Of a stretch of DNA of 64,000 bases, positions 18,522 through 28,291 are shown in pieces. The notes beneath the pieces were generated by a model, which worked only from the letters and a program-made list of their open reading frames with translations, did no database searches and was not told where the DNA came from. Each line of letters begins with the position of its first letter. The stretch's first letter is position 1. Origin of the DNA: Bacillus sp. Cs-700 (GTDB lineage: Bacteria; Bacillota; Bacilli; Bacillales; Guptibacillaceae). The stretch spans positions 1 to 64,000 of the forward strand of contig NZ_CP041063.1 of assembly GCF_011082085.1 (NCBI RefSeq), written 5' to 3'. Made by a program: the position numbers and the translations under genes.

Positions 18522-19298
18522 ATGAACCTGTCTCTTGAGAACCGTACATATGTTGTGATGGGCGTTGCAAATAAACGAAGCATTGCCTGGGGGATTGCAC
18601 AGGCATTAAGCAGTGCTGGTGCACGATTGATTTTTACTTACGCAGGTGAGCGTCTAGAGAAAAACGTTCGTGACCTTGCAGGTACGCTAGATCGTGATGA
18701 TTCTGTCATTCTACCTTGTGACATTACAAACGACGAAGAAATCGAAGCAACATTCGCTCAGATTAAAGAAAAAGTTGGTGTTATTCACGGACTTGCTCAC
18801 TGTATCGCATTCGCCAAAACAGAAGAATTAAAAGGCGAGTACCTTGAAACAACGCGTGAAGGCTTCTTGCTAGCGCATAACATTAGCTCATATTCACTAA
18901 CAGCTGTATCAAAAGCAGCTCGTCCACTAATGACGGAAGGTGGAAGCATCTTAACGATGACTTACCTTGGTGGTGAACGTGTCGTAAACAACTATAACGT
19001 GATGGGTGTCGCAAAAGCTTCCCTAGACGCAAGTGTGAAGTACCTTGCGAATGACCTTGGAAAAGACAACATCCGCGTTAACGCGATTTCTGCTGGTCCA
19101 ATTCGTACGCTTGCTGCAAAAGGAATTGGCGACTTTAATTCGGTTATTAAAGAGATTGAAGAAAAGTCTCCAATGCGTCGCACAGTAACGAAGGAAGACG
19201 TAGGAAACACAGCACTATTCTTAATGAGTGATCTTTCAGGTGGAATTACTGGTGAGATGATTCATGTGGATAGTGGTTACAATATTATTGCAACATGA
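18522..19298 (+). CDS. fabI: Enoyl-ACP reductase FabI
   Basis: A 258-residue short-chain dehydrogenase (same length as B. subtilis FabI) that reduces trans-2-enoyl-ACP with NAD(P)H in fatty-acid elongation. Visible are the cofactor loop GVANKRSIAWGIA, the HCIAFA segment, and the catalytic YNVMGVAKASL (Tyr-x6-Lys). ISAGPIRTLAAKGI is the substrate-binding loop. Three in-frame starts cluster here; the ATG at 18522 has AGGAGGAG at proper distance and gives the family N-terminus MNLSLENR. It has its own operator and terminator. In B. subtilis the next gene is cotO, which marks the entry to the spore-coat locus. Confidence 0.97.
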   Translation: MNLSLENRTYVVMGVANKRSIAWGIAQALSSAGARLIFTYAGERLEKNVRDLAGTLDRDDSVILPCDITNDEEIEATFAQIKEKVGVIHGLAHCIAFAKTEELKGEYLETTREGFLLAHNISSYSLTAVSKAARPLMTEGGSILTMTYLGGERVVNNYNVMGVAKASLDASVKYLANDLGKDNIRVNAISAGPIRTLAAKGIGDFNSVIKEIEEKSPMRRTVTKEDVGNTALFLMSDLSGGITGEMIHVDSGYNIIAT

Positions 19299-19307
19299 TG
19301 GTTAATA

Positions 19308-19350
19308 GAGAAGTTAAAGGTTGTAGCACAACCTTTAACTTCTTTTTTTG
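19308..19350. terminator. Terminator between fabI and the convergent coat kinase gene
   Basis: Perfect 16-bp stem (starts AGAAGTTAAAGG) with an AGC loop and T7 on the plus strand; the convergent gene ends just beyond. Confidence 0.93.
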
Positions 19351-19352
19351 TT

Positions 19353-20537
<1,185 letters not shown>

Positions 20538-20560
20538 CTACCAATTAAGTCTTTTCATAT

Positions 20561-20569
20561 TACCGTATG
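20561..20569 (-). promoter_or_regulatory. Sigma-K-like -10 box for the coat kinase gene
   Basis: CATACGGTA on the minus strand fits the sigma-K -10 pattern CATAnnnTA; no AC is found at the ideal -35 spacing, so this is only half a promoter match. Confidence 0.4.
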
Positions 20570-20798
20570 GAATTATCTAAAGTCATGACACAACTTTCAA
20601 AGGATTTAGTAGAAAGTTGGTTAATCAAGCCCTTTTTCATAAATAAGAAAATGATTTCGCACAACCCTTAAATCCACTCCGTATCATGGCTAATAAACGT
20701 CTATTTGTTAGTTATAGGTATATCCTTTGCTCGACGACAAAACGCTGGCGTGACATAGGAGAAAAGCGGTTCTTCTTTGTATTTAAAGGAGGGTGAAA

Positions 20799-21938
20799 AT
20801 GAAAATTGCTTTAATTGCGACTGAAAAATTGCCTGTGCCAGCAATTAGAGGTGGCGCGATCCAAATTTACCTTGAAGCTGTCTCAAAACTATTGGCCAAA
20901 CATCATCATGTGACCGTGATATCGATTAACGATCCAGACCTTAAGCAGTCAGAGACGACTCAAGGGGTCCATTATGTGCGACTAAATAAAGACAACTATG
21001 TGGCTGATATCAAACAATTTATTGATTCGAATCATTTTGATGTGATTCATGTTTGCAATCGACCGCTTTGGATTGAAGATTTAAAAGCGGCTTCACCAAA
21101 TAGTAAGTTTATTTTAAGTGTGCATAATGAAATGTTTGCTCAAGGAAAAATGACCGATGAAGAGGGGAATCAATGTCTTTCCCATCTTTCGAAGGTCGTA
21201 ACAGTAAGTGATTACATCGGTAAAACGATAACGAGTCGTTTTCCAACTGCAAAAGGAAAGGTTCAAACCGTCTATTCTGGCGTTGATTTAAGCACTTATC
21301 ATCCGAGATGGACAAATGAAGGGAGAAAATTAAGAGAAGCGATTCGCTCTCAATTAAATCTCACTGATAAGAAAATCGTCCTTTTTGTAGGGAGACTTAG
21401 TAAAGTAAAGGGTCCGCATATACTCTTGCATTCATTACCAGAAATTATTGAGAAGCATCCTGATGCCCATATGGTGTTTATCGGGTCCAAGTGGTTTGGC
21501 GAAAATGATGTCAACAACTATGTCAAACATCTCTATACACTTGGCGCAATGTATCCAGAAAACATCACGTTTATTAAATTTGTCGAACCAAAAGATATTC
21601 CTAAACTCTATTCAATGGCAGATGTGTTCGTCTGCTGTTCACAGTGGCAGGAACCGCTAGCACGCGTTCATTATGAAGCAATGGCGGCTGGTCTTCCTCT
21701 TATTACAAGTGATCGTGGGGGGAACCCTGAGGTGATTAATGAAGGGAAAAATGGTTATGTGGTTCACCAATTTGACCAGCCAGAAGCCTACGCGCAAATG
21801 ATTCAATCTCTCTTTTCTAGTGACTCATTACGTGAAAAACTAGGAAAAAATGGGCGTCTTAAGGTAGAAGGCGAATTTGGATGGAATCGTGTAGCGAGTA
21901 ATTTAAAAACGGTCTACGAAAATGCAGTGAGACGTTAG
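20799..21938 (+). CDS. cotSA: CotSA-like GT4 glycosyltransferase (spore coat)
   Basis: A 379-residue GT-B enzyme of family GT4. The N-terminal acceptor domain starts MKIALIATEKLPVPAIRGGA. The donor domain has FVGRLSKVKGPHILL and the ExxxxxxxxxE nucleotide-sugar motif within WQEPLARVHYEAMAAGLPLI. B. subtilis CotSA (YtxN) is a coat protein of this family, encoded beside cotS; the same pairing is seen here. The ATG at 20799 follows AAAGGAGGG. It is the first gene of a tight three-gene operon (20-base and 0-base gaps). Confidence 0.88.
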   Translation: MKIALIATEKLPVPAIRGGAIQIYLEAVSKLLAKHHHVTVISINDPDLKQSETTQGVHYVRLNKDNYVADIKQFIDSNHFDVIHVCNRPLWIEDLKAASPNSKFILSVHNEMFAQGKMTDEEGNQCLSHLSKVVTVSDYIGKTITSRFPTAKGKVQTVYSGVDLSTYHPRWTNEGRKLREAIRSQLNLTDKKIVLFVGRLSKVKGPHILLHSLPEIIEKHPDAHMVFIGSKWFGENDVNNYVKHLYTLGAMYPENITFIKFVEPKDIPKLYSMADVFVCCSQWQEPLARVHYEAMAAGLPLITSDRGGNPEVINEGKNGYVVHQFDQPEAYAQMIQSLFSSDSLREKLGKNGRLKVEGEFGWNRVASNLKTVYENAVRR

Positions 21939-21958
21939 AGGAAGGTGAGGGAGAAGAA

Positions 21959-23056
21959 GTGGGGGAAGAAAACAATTTTGACCTAGAGGAAAACGAAGAA
22001 AGCTCAATAAAGCATGCTAATCCGCATATGGAAGAGTTGGAAAATGTCTTAAGCTTTTATCCAATTGAGGTAAGCGACATCTCTTTACTTTTCAGTCGAG
22101 GCGGAAGAACAAAGTGGCTAATCGAGTCAAACGATCGTTCCTATATGTTAAAGCAAGAATACATTCGACCTGACAGGATGTTATATATAGCAGGAGCTCA
22201 TTGGCACTTACAAGAAAACGGACTACCAATCGCGAGATTAATTCCAACAAAAAATAATGGATTATGTTTATCTGGTGAAGACCATGCTTATGTCTTATAT
22301 GAATACTTTGATGGAGAACCAATGCTGTATTACGATACGGAACAGGTGATGAAAACAATGGCATTTATTGGTCAATTTCATCATGCCTCCAAAGGTTATA
22401 AACAACCTGAAGGGAGCAAGAAAAGGAGTAGAATCGATAAATGGCATAAGCTGTATCGATGGAAAATCCAAGAATTAGAAGGGTATCAAAAACTGGCAGC
22501 CAATTACCTTGACGATCCTTTTTCCATTCTTTTTCTAGAAAATGTTGACCGCATGCTTACTCGTGCAAGAGAATCATTAGCAGAGTTAGATCAACCACAT
22601 TTTAATAGCTGGACGAAGGAAGTATTTGAGAGTAAATCATTTTGTCAGCAGGATTTTACGATGGCTCGAATGGTTGAAAAAGATGAAAAAGCGTTTATGA
22701 AAGATCTTCATTCTGTTAATGCAGACTTACCTGCACGTGATTTGCGTATTTTACTAAACAAAGTTATGAAGAAGCTAGCGGTATGGGATGATCAGCTTGC
22801 AACTGAAATGTTGATCAACTATGATCAAGTTCATCCATTAACGGAAGGGCAATATCGTGTCGTTTGGTCAGATTTGAAATTCCCGCACTTGTTTAGTGCG
22901 ATCGCTCATAAGTATTACCTCAGTCAGAAGAAGTCATGGTCTGATGAGAAGTATATGATGCATATTCGGAATATTGTATCGGTTGAAAATTCAAAAGAAG
23001 ATTTCCTTCATTCATTTGATGAAACTTTTCAAAAGATTAAAGGAGGGAGTCAATAA
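21959..23056 (+). CDS. cotS: CotS-like kinase-fold coat protein with degenerate active site
   Basis: A 365-residue CotS homologue directly after cotSA. The kinase-like fold is recognisable (SRGGRTKWLIES, YMLKQEYIRP, HAYVLYEYFDGEP), but the catalytic loop reads QQDFTMARM instead of HQDYGTGNT and the metal-binding segment reads KDLHSVNADLPARDL instead of [15 protein letters not shown]. The essential Asn and the DxD acidic pair are therefore lost and this is likely a pseudokinase with a structural role. The start is GTG after GGGAGAA. Compare the intact paralogue at 19353-20528. Confidence 0.85.
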   Translation: MGEENNFDLEENEESSIKHANPHMEELENVLSFYPIEVSDISLLFSRGGRTKWLIESNDRSYMLKQEYIRPDRMLYIAGAHWHLQENGLPIARLIPTKNNGLCLSGEDHAYVLYEYFDGEPMLYYDTEQVMKTMAFIGQFHHASKGYKQPEGSKKRSRIDKWHKLYRWKIQELEGYQKLAANYLDDPFSILFLENVDRMLTRARESLAELDQPHFNSWTKEVFESKSFCQQDFTMARMVEKDEKAFMKDLHSVNADLPARDLRILLNKVMKKLAVWDDQLATEMLINYDQVHPLTEGQYRVVWSDLKFPHLFSAIAHKYYLSQKKSWSDEKYMMHIRNIVSVENSKEDFLHSFDETFQKIKGGSQ

Positions 23057-23737
23057 GTGGCACACACCTCTCAACATATGTCTATTCCGAAACTAGACTT
23101 AGAAGAATTCCATTTCTCTCCACCTGGATCAATGGGTTGGAGCTATACTGAATATGAAAAAATTGTGGATCATGATGATAAGAAATTAGAAATAACGACG
23201 ACTTCAGCCTTACCTACGACAATAGCTAGAAAAAACTTAGTTGAACTCCCAGTTGGATCTGCTCTAGAAATTCACGAAGAAGTGGAAGAAGAGAAACAGA
23301 TTGAAGAAGAAGTGGGGTCTTCTGAGGAGCATTTGGAAATAACCCCTATTGAAGAAAAGCAAAAAGTAGTTGTTCACAATGAGAGTGCTTTAAGCGTGAA
23401 GGCGATCTCACAACCACGTCAACTGTTTAATAAAAAACTGAAGCCTCACACACAAGAAATTCATAATGCGAAAGATACAGTAAGAAGTATGAGATTAGTG
23501 CCTGAAACAATGGAGAAGGATGTAGAAGTAGAACTGGAAAGCCCTCCTGTAACGAACGTATTGGAACAGGAGTTGCTTCACGAAACGATTTCAGAAACTG
23601 AAAATAAACCTACCTTAGTCGAATTAGAGCAGCAGGAAGATCATGACGGAGAGCCTGAAGAAGAAATCGACTATGATTTTCAAGTGAAAACGAAAGGTTC
23701 CACAAAAGCACCATGGCTTTCTATAAAGATAAGATAA
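23057..23737 (+). CDS. Acidic, low-complexity coat-associated protein, unknown
   Basis: A 226-residue protein I do not recognise. It begins MAHTSQHMSIPKLDLEEFHF, with a short conserved-looking PPGSMGWSYTEYEK segment, a long Glu-rich middle (~75-215) and a basic end (KAPWLSIKIR). The GTG start follows the cotS stop codon with no gap, after AGGAGGGAG. By position it corresponds to ytxO, which follows cotS in B. subtilis, or to cotO, which follows fabI; sequence similarity to either is not obvious to me. An extended, disordered scaffold or substrate for the CotS proteins is plausible. Confidence 0.7.
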   Translation: MAHTSQHMSIPKLDLEEFHFSPPGSMGWSYTEYEKIVDHDDKKLEITTTSALPTTIARKNLVELPVGSALEIHEEVEEEKQIEEEVGSSEEHLEITPIEEKQKVVVHNESALSVKAISQPRQLFNKKLKPHTQEIHNAKDTVRSMRLVPETMEKDVEVELESPPVTNVLEQELLHETISETENKPTLVELEQQEDHDGEPEEEIDYDFQVKTKGSTKAPWLSIKIR

Positions 23738-23767
23738 AAAATTACTAGACTGTATCAACTGTCCTAT

Positions 23768-23794
23768 ACAAATCAATTTCATAAGCATATCTTA
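23768..23794 (+). promoter_or_regulatory. Sigma-K promoter for the acidic-tail protein gene
   Basis: AC (23768-23769), a 16-base spacer and CATATCTTA (23786-23794), an exact match to the AC / CATAnnnTA sigma-K pattern. It lies 50 bases upstream of the 23844 start codon, so expression is expected in the mother cell late in sporulation. Confidence 0.75.
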
Positions 23795-23843
23795 TAAAGA
23801 ATTCTTTTATAGAATACGAAAAACAAACGGGAGGAACGAAAAA

Positions 23844-24089
23844 ATGTCTGAAAATGCAAAGCATCAAGAGGTATTGGCAAAGCTACAAGAATTACTTGCA
23901 ACGAATGAAGTAGAAGAGGTTGGCCTTAAGTTTGAAATGGCTAATGGTGATGAGCATAAGTTTGAATTTGATTTAACTGAAGACGAAGACGAAGAAGAAG
24001 AGGAAGACGAAGAAGACGAAGAAGAAGAAGAGGAAGAAGAGGAAGACGAAGACGAGGAAGACGAAGACGAGGAAGACGAAGACGAGTAA
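23844..24089 (+). CDS. Small protein with extreme Asp/Glu tail
   Basis: An 81-residue protein with a normal first half (MSENAKHQEVLAKLQELLAT, one amphipathic helix, then strands VGLKFEMANGD and HKFEFDL) and a second half made almost only of Glu and Asp. The tail is encoded by GAA/GAC/GAG repeats, which makes the length prone to slippage. GGGAGG precedes the ATG. With its sigma-K promoter it is probably a late sporulation product; an acidic tail could bind Ca2+ or basic coat proteins, which is inference. It is followed by a shared convergent terminator. Confidence 0.75.
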   Translation: MSENAKHQEVLAKLQELLATNEVEEVGLKFEMANGDEHKFEFDLTEDEDEEEEEDEEDEEEEEEEEEDEDEEDEDEEDEDE

Positions 24090-24096
24090 ACAGAAG

Positions 24097-24133
24097 AAGA
24101 GATAGAACCCCACGGTTCTATCTCTTTCGTTTT
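24097..24133. terminator. Convergent terminator
   Basis: 13-bp perfect stem starting AAGAGATAGAACC with a CCAC loop, then TCGTTTTTT on the plus strand. The stop codon of the opposing ytcC-like gene is inside the stem. Confidence 0.88.
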
Positions 24134-25410
24134 TTGTAGGATCGATCAACGATCCATCTTTCATGTATGAATTTAGGGAGTTTCTCAATTTCGATTTCAG
24201 TGTCAGGTTGTAGAGCTGCCTCATCTTTCGAATCTTCGATGGGAGGTTCGTTTGTTTGCCTAGAGAGATGACCGTCATACGCTTTCAAATAAATCGTCTC
24301 TAATCGTTCGGCAACATGAAAATATTGGTGATTTGCTTCAACGACCTTTCTTCCATTTAAGCTAAACTCAAGTGCCTGATCGGGATGGCTAAACAGATCA
24401 CAGATCGCAGCAGCAAAGTTAGCTGGGTTTGAATAATTTTTCAACACAAGACCATTGTGCATATGTGTGATCACTTCTGCATTGCCACCACGTTTTGTGG
24501 TGATGAGGGGGACGCCTGCTGCCATGGCTTCATAATGGACTCTGGCGAGTGGCTCTTGCCACTGTGAGCTACATACAAAGACATCACCAAGTAAAAAAGA
24601 GTATGGAATTTGATCATGCGGGACGTACTGTGTAAAGCGAACATGTTCACCTAATGGCTCAGCCATTTTGTGTAACATCTTAACATACTTATTGGGACGA
24701 TTATCACTAAACCATTTCCCACCACAAATGACGAGAACTGCATCCGGGTATTTTTCAAGGACTTGAGGCATTGCTTGAATGAGAAGATGGGGTCCTTTTG
24801 TTTTACTTAATCTTCCGATAAATAAAATGACTTTTTTTCCTGATAAATTGTTCTTTTGTTTTAAATAAGAACTTATTTCTTTGCCCCGTTCTGTCCACTT
24901 TGGTTCAAATTGCTTTAAATCTACCCCTGAATAAACGACATGCGTTTTTTCTGTTGCCTCGGGAAATCGTAAGATCACTGTCTTGCGTATATATTCACTT
25001 ACCGTCATGATTGAGCTTACCGTTTCAACAACCTCCTTCCCTTCTTCGGCTGAAAGCTTATGTTCCGCAAACATTTCATTATGAAGACTTAACACAAACT
25101 GACTTTCTGGGCTGGCAGCCTTGTAGATCGGAATGGCTTTTGGACGATTGAAGACATGAATAACGTCAAAAGGTTTCTCCTTGGCTAGATACGAGGCAAC
25201 ATGGTAAAAATAGTTCGCTCTCGGAACACGAATATACTTGATCTGATCAATCTGCTCGGTTGTAGGGAGGGAAGGATCACTAACGGAGAAGATTGTTAGG
25301 TTATATTTTTCGGACAAAAAAGGACTGACGCCATCAATCATCATTTGAATAGCGCCGCCTTTAATAGCTGGAGAAGGAAGTTTCTCAGTACAAACGAATG
25401 CTAAATTCAT
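24118..25410 (-). CDS. ytcC: YtcC-like GT4 glycosyltransferase (CotSA paralogue)
   Basis: A 430-residue GT4 enzyme closely resembling the CotSA-like protein at 20799 (same TEKLPSPAIKGGAIQ start, FIGRLSKTKGPHLL and WQEPLARVHYEAMAAGVPLI). It carries an extra C-terminal tail of ~50 residues, acidic then basic (ending DRSYKKRKR). It is the last gene of the ytcA-ytcB-ytcC order known from the B. subtilis cotS region; its start overlaps the ytcB stop by 4 bases. It probably transfers a sugar made by its two operon partners. Confidence 0.85.
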   Translation of the reverse strand: MNLAFVCTEKLPSPAIKGGAIQMMIDGVSPFLSEKYNLTIFSVSDPSLPTTEQIDQIKYIRVPRANYFYHVASYLAKEKPFDVIHVFNRPKAIPIYKAASPESQFVLSLHNEMFAEHKLSAEEGKEVVETVSSIMTVSEYIRKTVILRFPEATEKTHVVYSGVDLKQFEPKWTERGKEISSYLKQKNNLSGKKVILFIGRLSKTKGPHLLIQAMPQVLEKYPDAVLVICGGKWFSDNRPNKYVKMLHKMAEPLGEHVRFTQYVPHDQIPYSFLLGDVFVCSSQWQEPLARVHYEAMAAGVPLITTKRGGNAEVITHMHNGLVLKNYSNPANFAAAICDLFSHPDQALEFSLNGRKVVEANHQYFHVAERLETIYLKAYDGHLSRQTNEPPIEDSKDEAALQPDTEIEIEKLPKFIHERWIVDRSYKKRKR

Positions 25411-26348
25411 ACAGGGTCCCTCCCAGAAAGGTATATTTTCTTTAAATCTTCAATTTCGTAACGCAACCCTTCTTTTAAAGAGATCTTGGGTTGATAGTTT
25501 AACAACGTTTGCGCTTTTGTAATATCAGCCCATGTTTGGAGCGGTTCACCTTTTGCTTTTTTTGTAAACGTCACTTGGGCTTTTTTGTTCATTAATTGTT
25601 CGAGAAGTTGAATGATTTCAAGGACGGATGCACGTTCTTTTCCTCCTATGTTAATCGTTTCACCTATCACATCTTGAGCTCGACAAACAGCAGCTGTTGC
25701 CTTCACACAGTCATTCACATAAGTGAAATCTCTCGTCTGCTGACCATCTCCGTAAACGGTAAGAGGCTGATCGAGGAGCAGTTGTTTAATAAACCGATGA
25801 AAGGCCATGTCTGGACGCTGTCTAGGGCCATACACAGTGAAATACCGAAGGATAACTATAGGAACATCATAATACTGATGATAAACTCTACAAAGATGTT
25901 CACCTGTTAGTTTTGTAATGCCGTAGGGCGATAAAGGAATTGGTCTCATCTGTTCTGAGACGCTGCCACTTTTTTCGCCATAGACGGATGACGTAGAGAT
26001 ATAGATGAATTTCTTGAGAGATTGATTTTTACAGGCGTCTAATAGTTTTTGTGTCAATAACGCATTATGAAGAAGATAAGTCTCAAAGTCTTTTCCCCAG
26101 CTTGAGCGTACGCCAGGAATACCGGCAAGATGATAGATGACATCCACTTTGTGTATGAGGTCTGAAAGGTTGCGTGACAATAGGTCAATTTCAATTGAGG
26201 TAAAACGGTCGTTACTTAGAAGTGTTGTATTTCTCGCTTTCATGTTTCGATCAACGCCAATTACCTTGTCATGTGGGTTTTGTTGCAGTAATTCCATACA
26301 TAAATGTGAGCCAATAAAACCACCTGCTCCTGTTACTAAAATGTTCAT
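25407..26348 (-). CDS. ytcB: YtcB-like NAD-dependent sugar epimerase/dehydratase
   Basis: A 313-residue extended SDR enzyme. It has the cofactor motif TGAGGFIGSHL, catalytic STSSVYGE...SPYGITKL (Ser, Tyr-x3-Lys), RYFTVYGPRQRPDMAF and YGDGQQTRDFTYVND. The last motifs are typical of UDP-glucuronate 4-epimerase-like enzymes, which fits the UDP-glucose dehydrogenase encoded just upstream. The predicted chemistry is conversion of UDP-glucuronate to UDP-galacturonate, but the specificity is not proven. Overlaps by 4 bases at both ends show tight coupling. Confidence 0.85.
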   Translation of the reverse strand: MNILVTGAGGFIGSHLCMELLQQNPHDKVIGVDRNMKARNTTLLSNDRFTSIEIDLLSRNLSDLIHKVDVIYHLAGIPGVRSSWGKDFETYLLHNALLTQKLLDACKNQSLKKFIYISTSSVYGEKSGSVSEQMRPIPLSPYGITKLTGEHLCRVYHQYYDVPIVILRYFTVYGPRQRPDMAFHRFIKQLLLDQPLTVYGDGQQTRDFTYVNDCVKATAAVCRAQDVIGETINIGGKERASVLEIIQLLEQLMNKKAQVTFTKKAKGEPLQTWADITKAQTLLNYQPKISLKEGLRYEIEDLKKIYLSGRDPV

Positions 26349-27625
26349 GGGCGGGCCACCCCCAGGTAGCGTAATCCTGATGCACGGATGGCTTTTTGGT
26401 CGAGGGTATTTCTTCCATCTAGTATGATGTTTCCTCTCATCAAGCGATTTACTTTACGCCAATCAGCCTGGTTAAATTCCTCCCACTCAGTAGCCACAAT
26501 TAACGCGTCGGATTGATGCACGGCATTATAAAGATCATTTTCTTCTTTAATGTGATGGTTATAGGATGTGGCTTTAGGATCATAAGCGATAATTGTACAT
26601 CCTTTTTCAATTAGCCGTTCACAGAGAATAATCGCTCTAGAGTCTCGAATGTCATCCGTATTCGGTTTAAAAGAAAGTCCCCAAACGGTAATTTGTTTCC
26701 CTTTAAAGCCTTTTAATGTTTCTGCAAGTTTATCTACGTAAATGTCCACTTGTTGATGATTTACTTTCTTAACAGCATCTAGCAAACTTGTTTTAATCCT
26801 TTTCTTACGAGCAGCATAGGTGATGGCGTCCAAATCTTTCGGAAAGCAAGATCCCCCATATCCTAATCCTGATTGAAGAAAATGGGGGCCAATTCTAGGA
26901 TCGAGCCCAATCGCCTTCGTCACATCAAGGATGTTTACATTATATCCATCACAAATTCGCGCAAATTCGTTAACGAATGAAATTTTCGTTGCAAGAAAAG
27001 CGTTAGACGCATATTTTACCAATTCAGCTCCAGTTAAACTTGTTTCAATATAGGGTGCTTGTAAACTCTTATAGAGGTGCTTTACCTCATCTCTTGCTTG
27101 TTTCGACTTTGATCCGACCACGACTTTATCGGGATGAAAAGAGTCATAGACAGCGGTGCCTTCTCTCAGAAATTCAGGGTTCGATACAATATCGAACATT
27201 TTCTCATCTACTCCCTGATCGAGTAGGTACTGATGAAACCACTCATTACTTCCTGGTGGCACTGTGCTTTTGACAACAACCAATTTATAAGAAGTAATGT
27301 TCATAGCAATATGTTCAAACACTTTTTTAATAGCGGTTAAATCACTATCTCCGTTCGGTTTAGAAGGTGTTCCGACAGCAATCAAAAGAATCGGAGAGTT
27401 AAGAATGCAAGCTTCTCGGTCATCAGAAAAAACTAACCGACCTTGCTGCTGGTTCTTGACTAGTAATTCTTCTAAGCCTGGTTCGTGGATTGGAGATTTC
27501 CCTTTATTTAAGATCTCAATTTTTGAGATATCTTTATCAATCACATGGACATTATGACCAAGATCAGAAAGTAGGGCAGAAGTTGTTAATCCAACATAAC
27601 CGGCCCCAACAATACAAATTTCCAT
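26345..27625 (-). CDS. ytcA: UDP-glucose 6-dehydrogenase (YtcA-like)
   Basis: A 426-residue UDP-glucose/GDP-mannose dehydrogenase. It has the N-terminal NAD motif GAGYVGLTTSALL, the substrate-domain SNPEFLREGTAVYD, the catalytic Cys in GLGYGGSCFPKDLDA and the C-terminal VWGLSFKPNTDDIRDS. It oxidises UDP-glucose twice to UDP-glucuronate. UDP-glucose could come from the GalU at 36547. GGAGGG lies eight bases upstream of the start. First gene of the ytcA-ytcB-ytcC operon. Confidence 0.92.
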   Translation of the reverse strand: MEICIVGAGYVGLTTSALLSDLGHNVHVIDKDISKIEILNKGKSPIHEPGLEELLVKNQQQGRLVFSDDREACILNSPILLIAVGTPSKPNGDSDLTAIKKVFEHIAMNITSYKLVVVKSTVPPGSNEWFHQYLLDQGVDEKMFDIVSNPEFLREGTAVYDSFHPDKVVVGSKSKQARDEVKHLYKSLQAPYIETSLTGAELVKYASNAFLATKISFVNEFARICDGYNVNILDVTKAIGLDPRIGPHFLQSGLGYGGSCFPKDLDAITYAARKKRIKTSLLDAVKKVNHQQVDIYVDKLAETLKGFKGKQITVWGLSFKPNTDDIRDSRAIILCERLIEKGCTIIAYDPKATSYNHHIKEENDLYNAVHQSDALIVATEWEEFNQADWRKVNRLMRGNIILDGRNTLDQKAIRASGLRYLGVARP

Positions 27626-27763
27626 CTAGAATTCCCTCCAGTAGCAGCTCTCTATACAGCATCATCTTATATCGTATTAGGCCTTATAGGGAAGGTGTGT
27701 TGAAATAGCCGTTTTCGGAGATAATTAGGCGATTGTCTAAGGAGGTAAGTATGTAAAATGAAC

Positions 27764-27799
27764 ATAAAGAAAAAACCTGGTTAAATGCTCCAGGTTTTA
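27764..27799 (-). terminator. Terminator of the Cys-rich gene 27812
   Basis: 9-bp stem AAAACCTGG / CCAGGTTTT with a loop of nine bases; on the minus strand it runs into TTTTTTCTT. Confidence 0.8.
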
Positions 27800-27811
27800 C
27801 TAAATTATCAA

Positions 27812-28063
27812 TTAACCATTAACTAAGCGAATGGCTTCAATCTTATTACAGTCTGCGATAAATGTACTCGTTTCATCTAAAAAAGTTGCACAGCATGTTT
27901 TTGAATCGAAGCATGTAAAGACAAGGTTAGTAAAGTCTTCACCTGACAAGATAATATCCACTATTCTACCAGCGGTCAGTTTTCTTAGCATTTTACAAAT
28001 ACAACTATTGCAATGATCATCTGAATGATTCGAAGCTTTTCCACACTCATTAAATAAGCTCAT
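27812..28063 (-). CDS. Small cysteine-rich spore-surface protein (paralogue 1 of 4)
   Basis: An 83-residue protein sharing a pattern with three other proteins in this window (46940, 47595, 47936): an N-terminal CxxCxC (CNSCICKML), a central Asp-x2-TCCA (DSKTCCATF) and a C-terminal DC followed two residues later by a hydrophobic residue (IADCNKIEAI). The Cys density suggests disulfide-linked assembly. The TCCA segment recalls the CotY/CotZ/ExsY crust and exosporium proteins, which are longer; I treat this as resemblance only. RBS AAGGGGG. Monocistronic, with its own terminator. Confidence 0.75.
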   Translation of the reverse strand: MSLFNECGKASNHSDDHCNSCICKMLRKLTAGRIVDIILSGEDFTNLVFTCFDSKTCCATFLDETSTFIADCNKIEAIRLVNG

Positions 28064-28220
28064 TTCTAATCCCCCTTTTCAAAACTCATAATTGTTAGAG
28101 ATACTATACTTTATTTATAAAATAGAGAATTGCTTGTTTATAAGCCTATTAATCAAAAATGTTTGGAGCTAGTTCTATTCAGTTTTATAAATTTTTTTTA
28201 TTTAGAAGGTATTGTCCTAT

Positions 28221-28247
28221 ACAGATTTTAGCTGACTACATAAACAT
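28221..28247 (+). promoter_or_regulatory. Possible sigma-K promoter for gene 28292
   Basis: AC at 28221, 16-base spacer, then CATAAACAT at 28239. The CATA half and the spacing fit sigma-K, but the terminal TA of the -10 is absent. Confidence 0.35.
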
Positions 28248-28291
28248 GAAAGGAGTAGAATTTTTACTTATTTCAAAAGGAGGCAAAAATA

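Noticed and set aside
27747-27761. GGAGG followed by ATG at 27751, a possible tiny gene
   Set aside because: The ATG is followed at once by a TAA stop codon.
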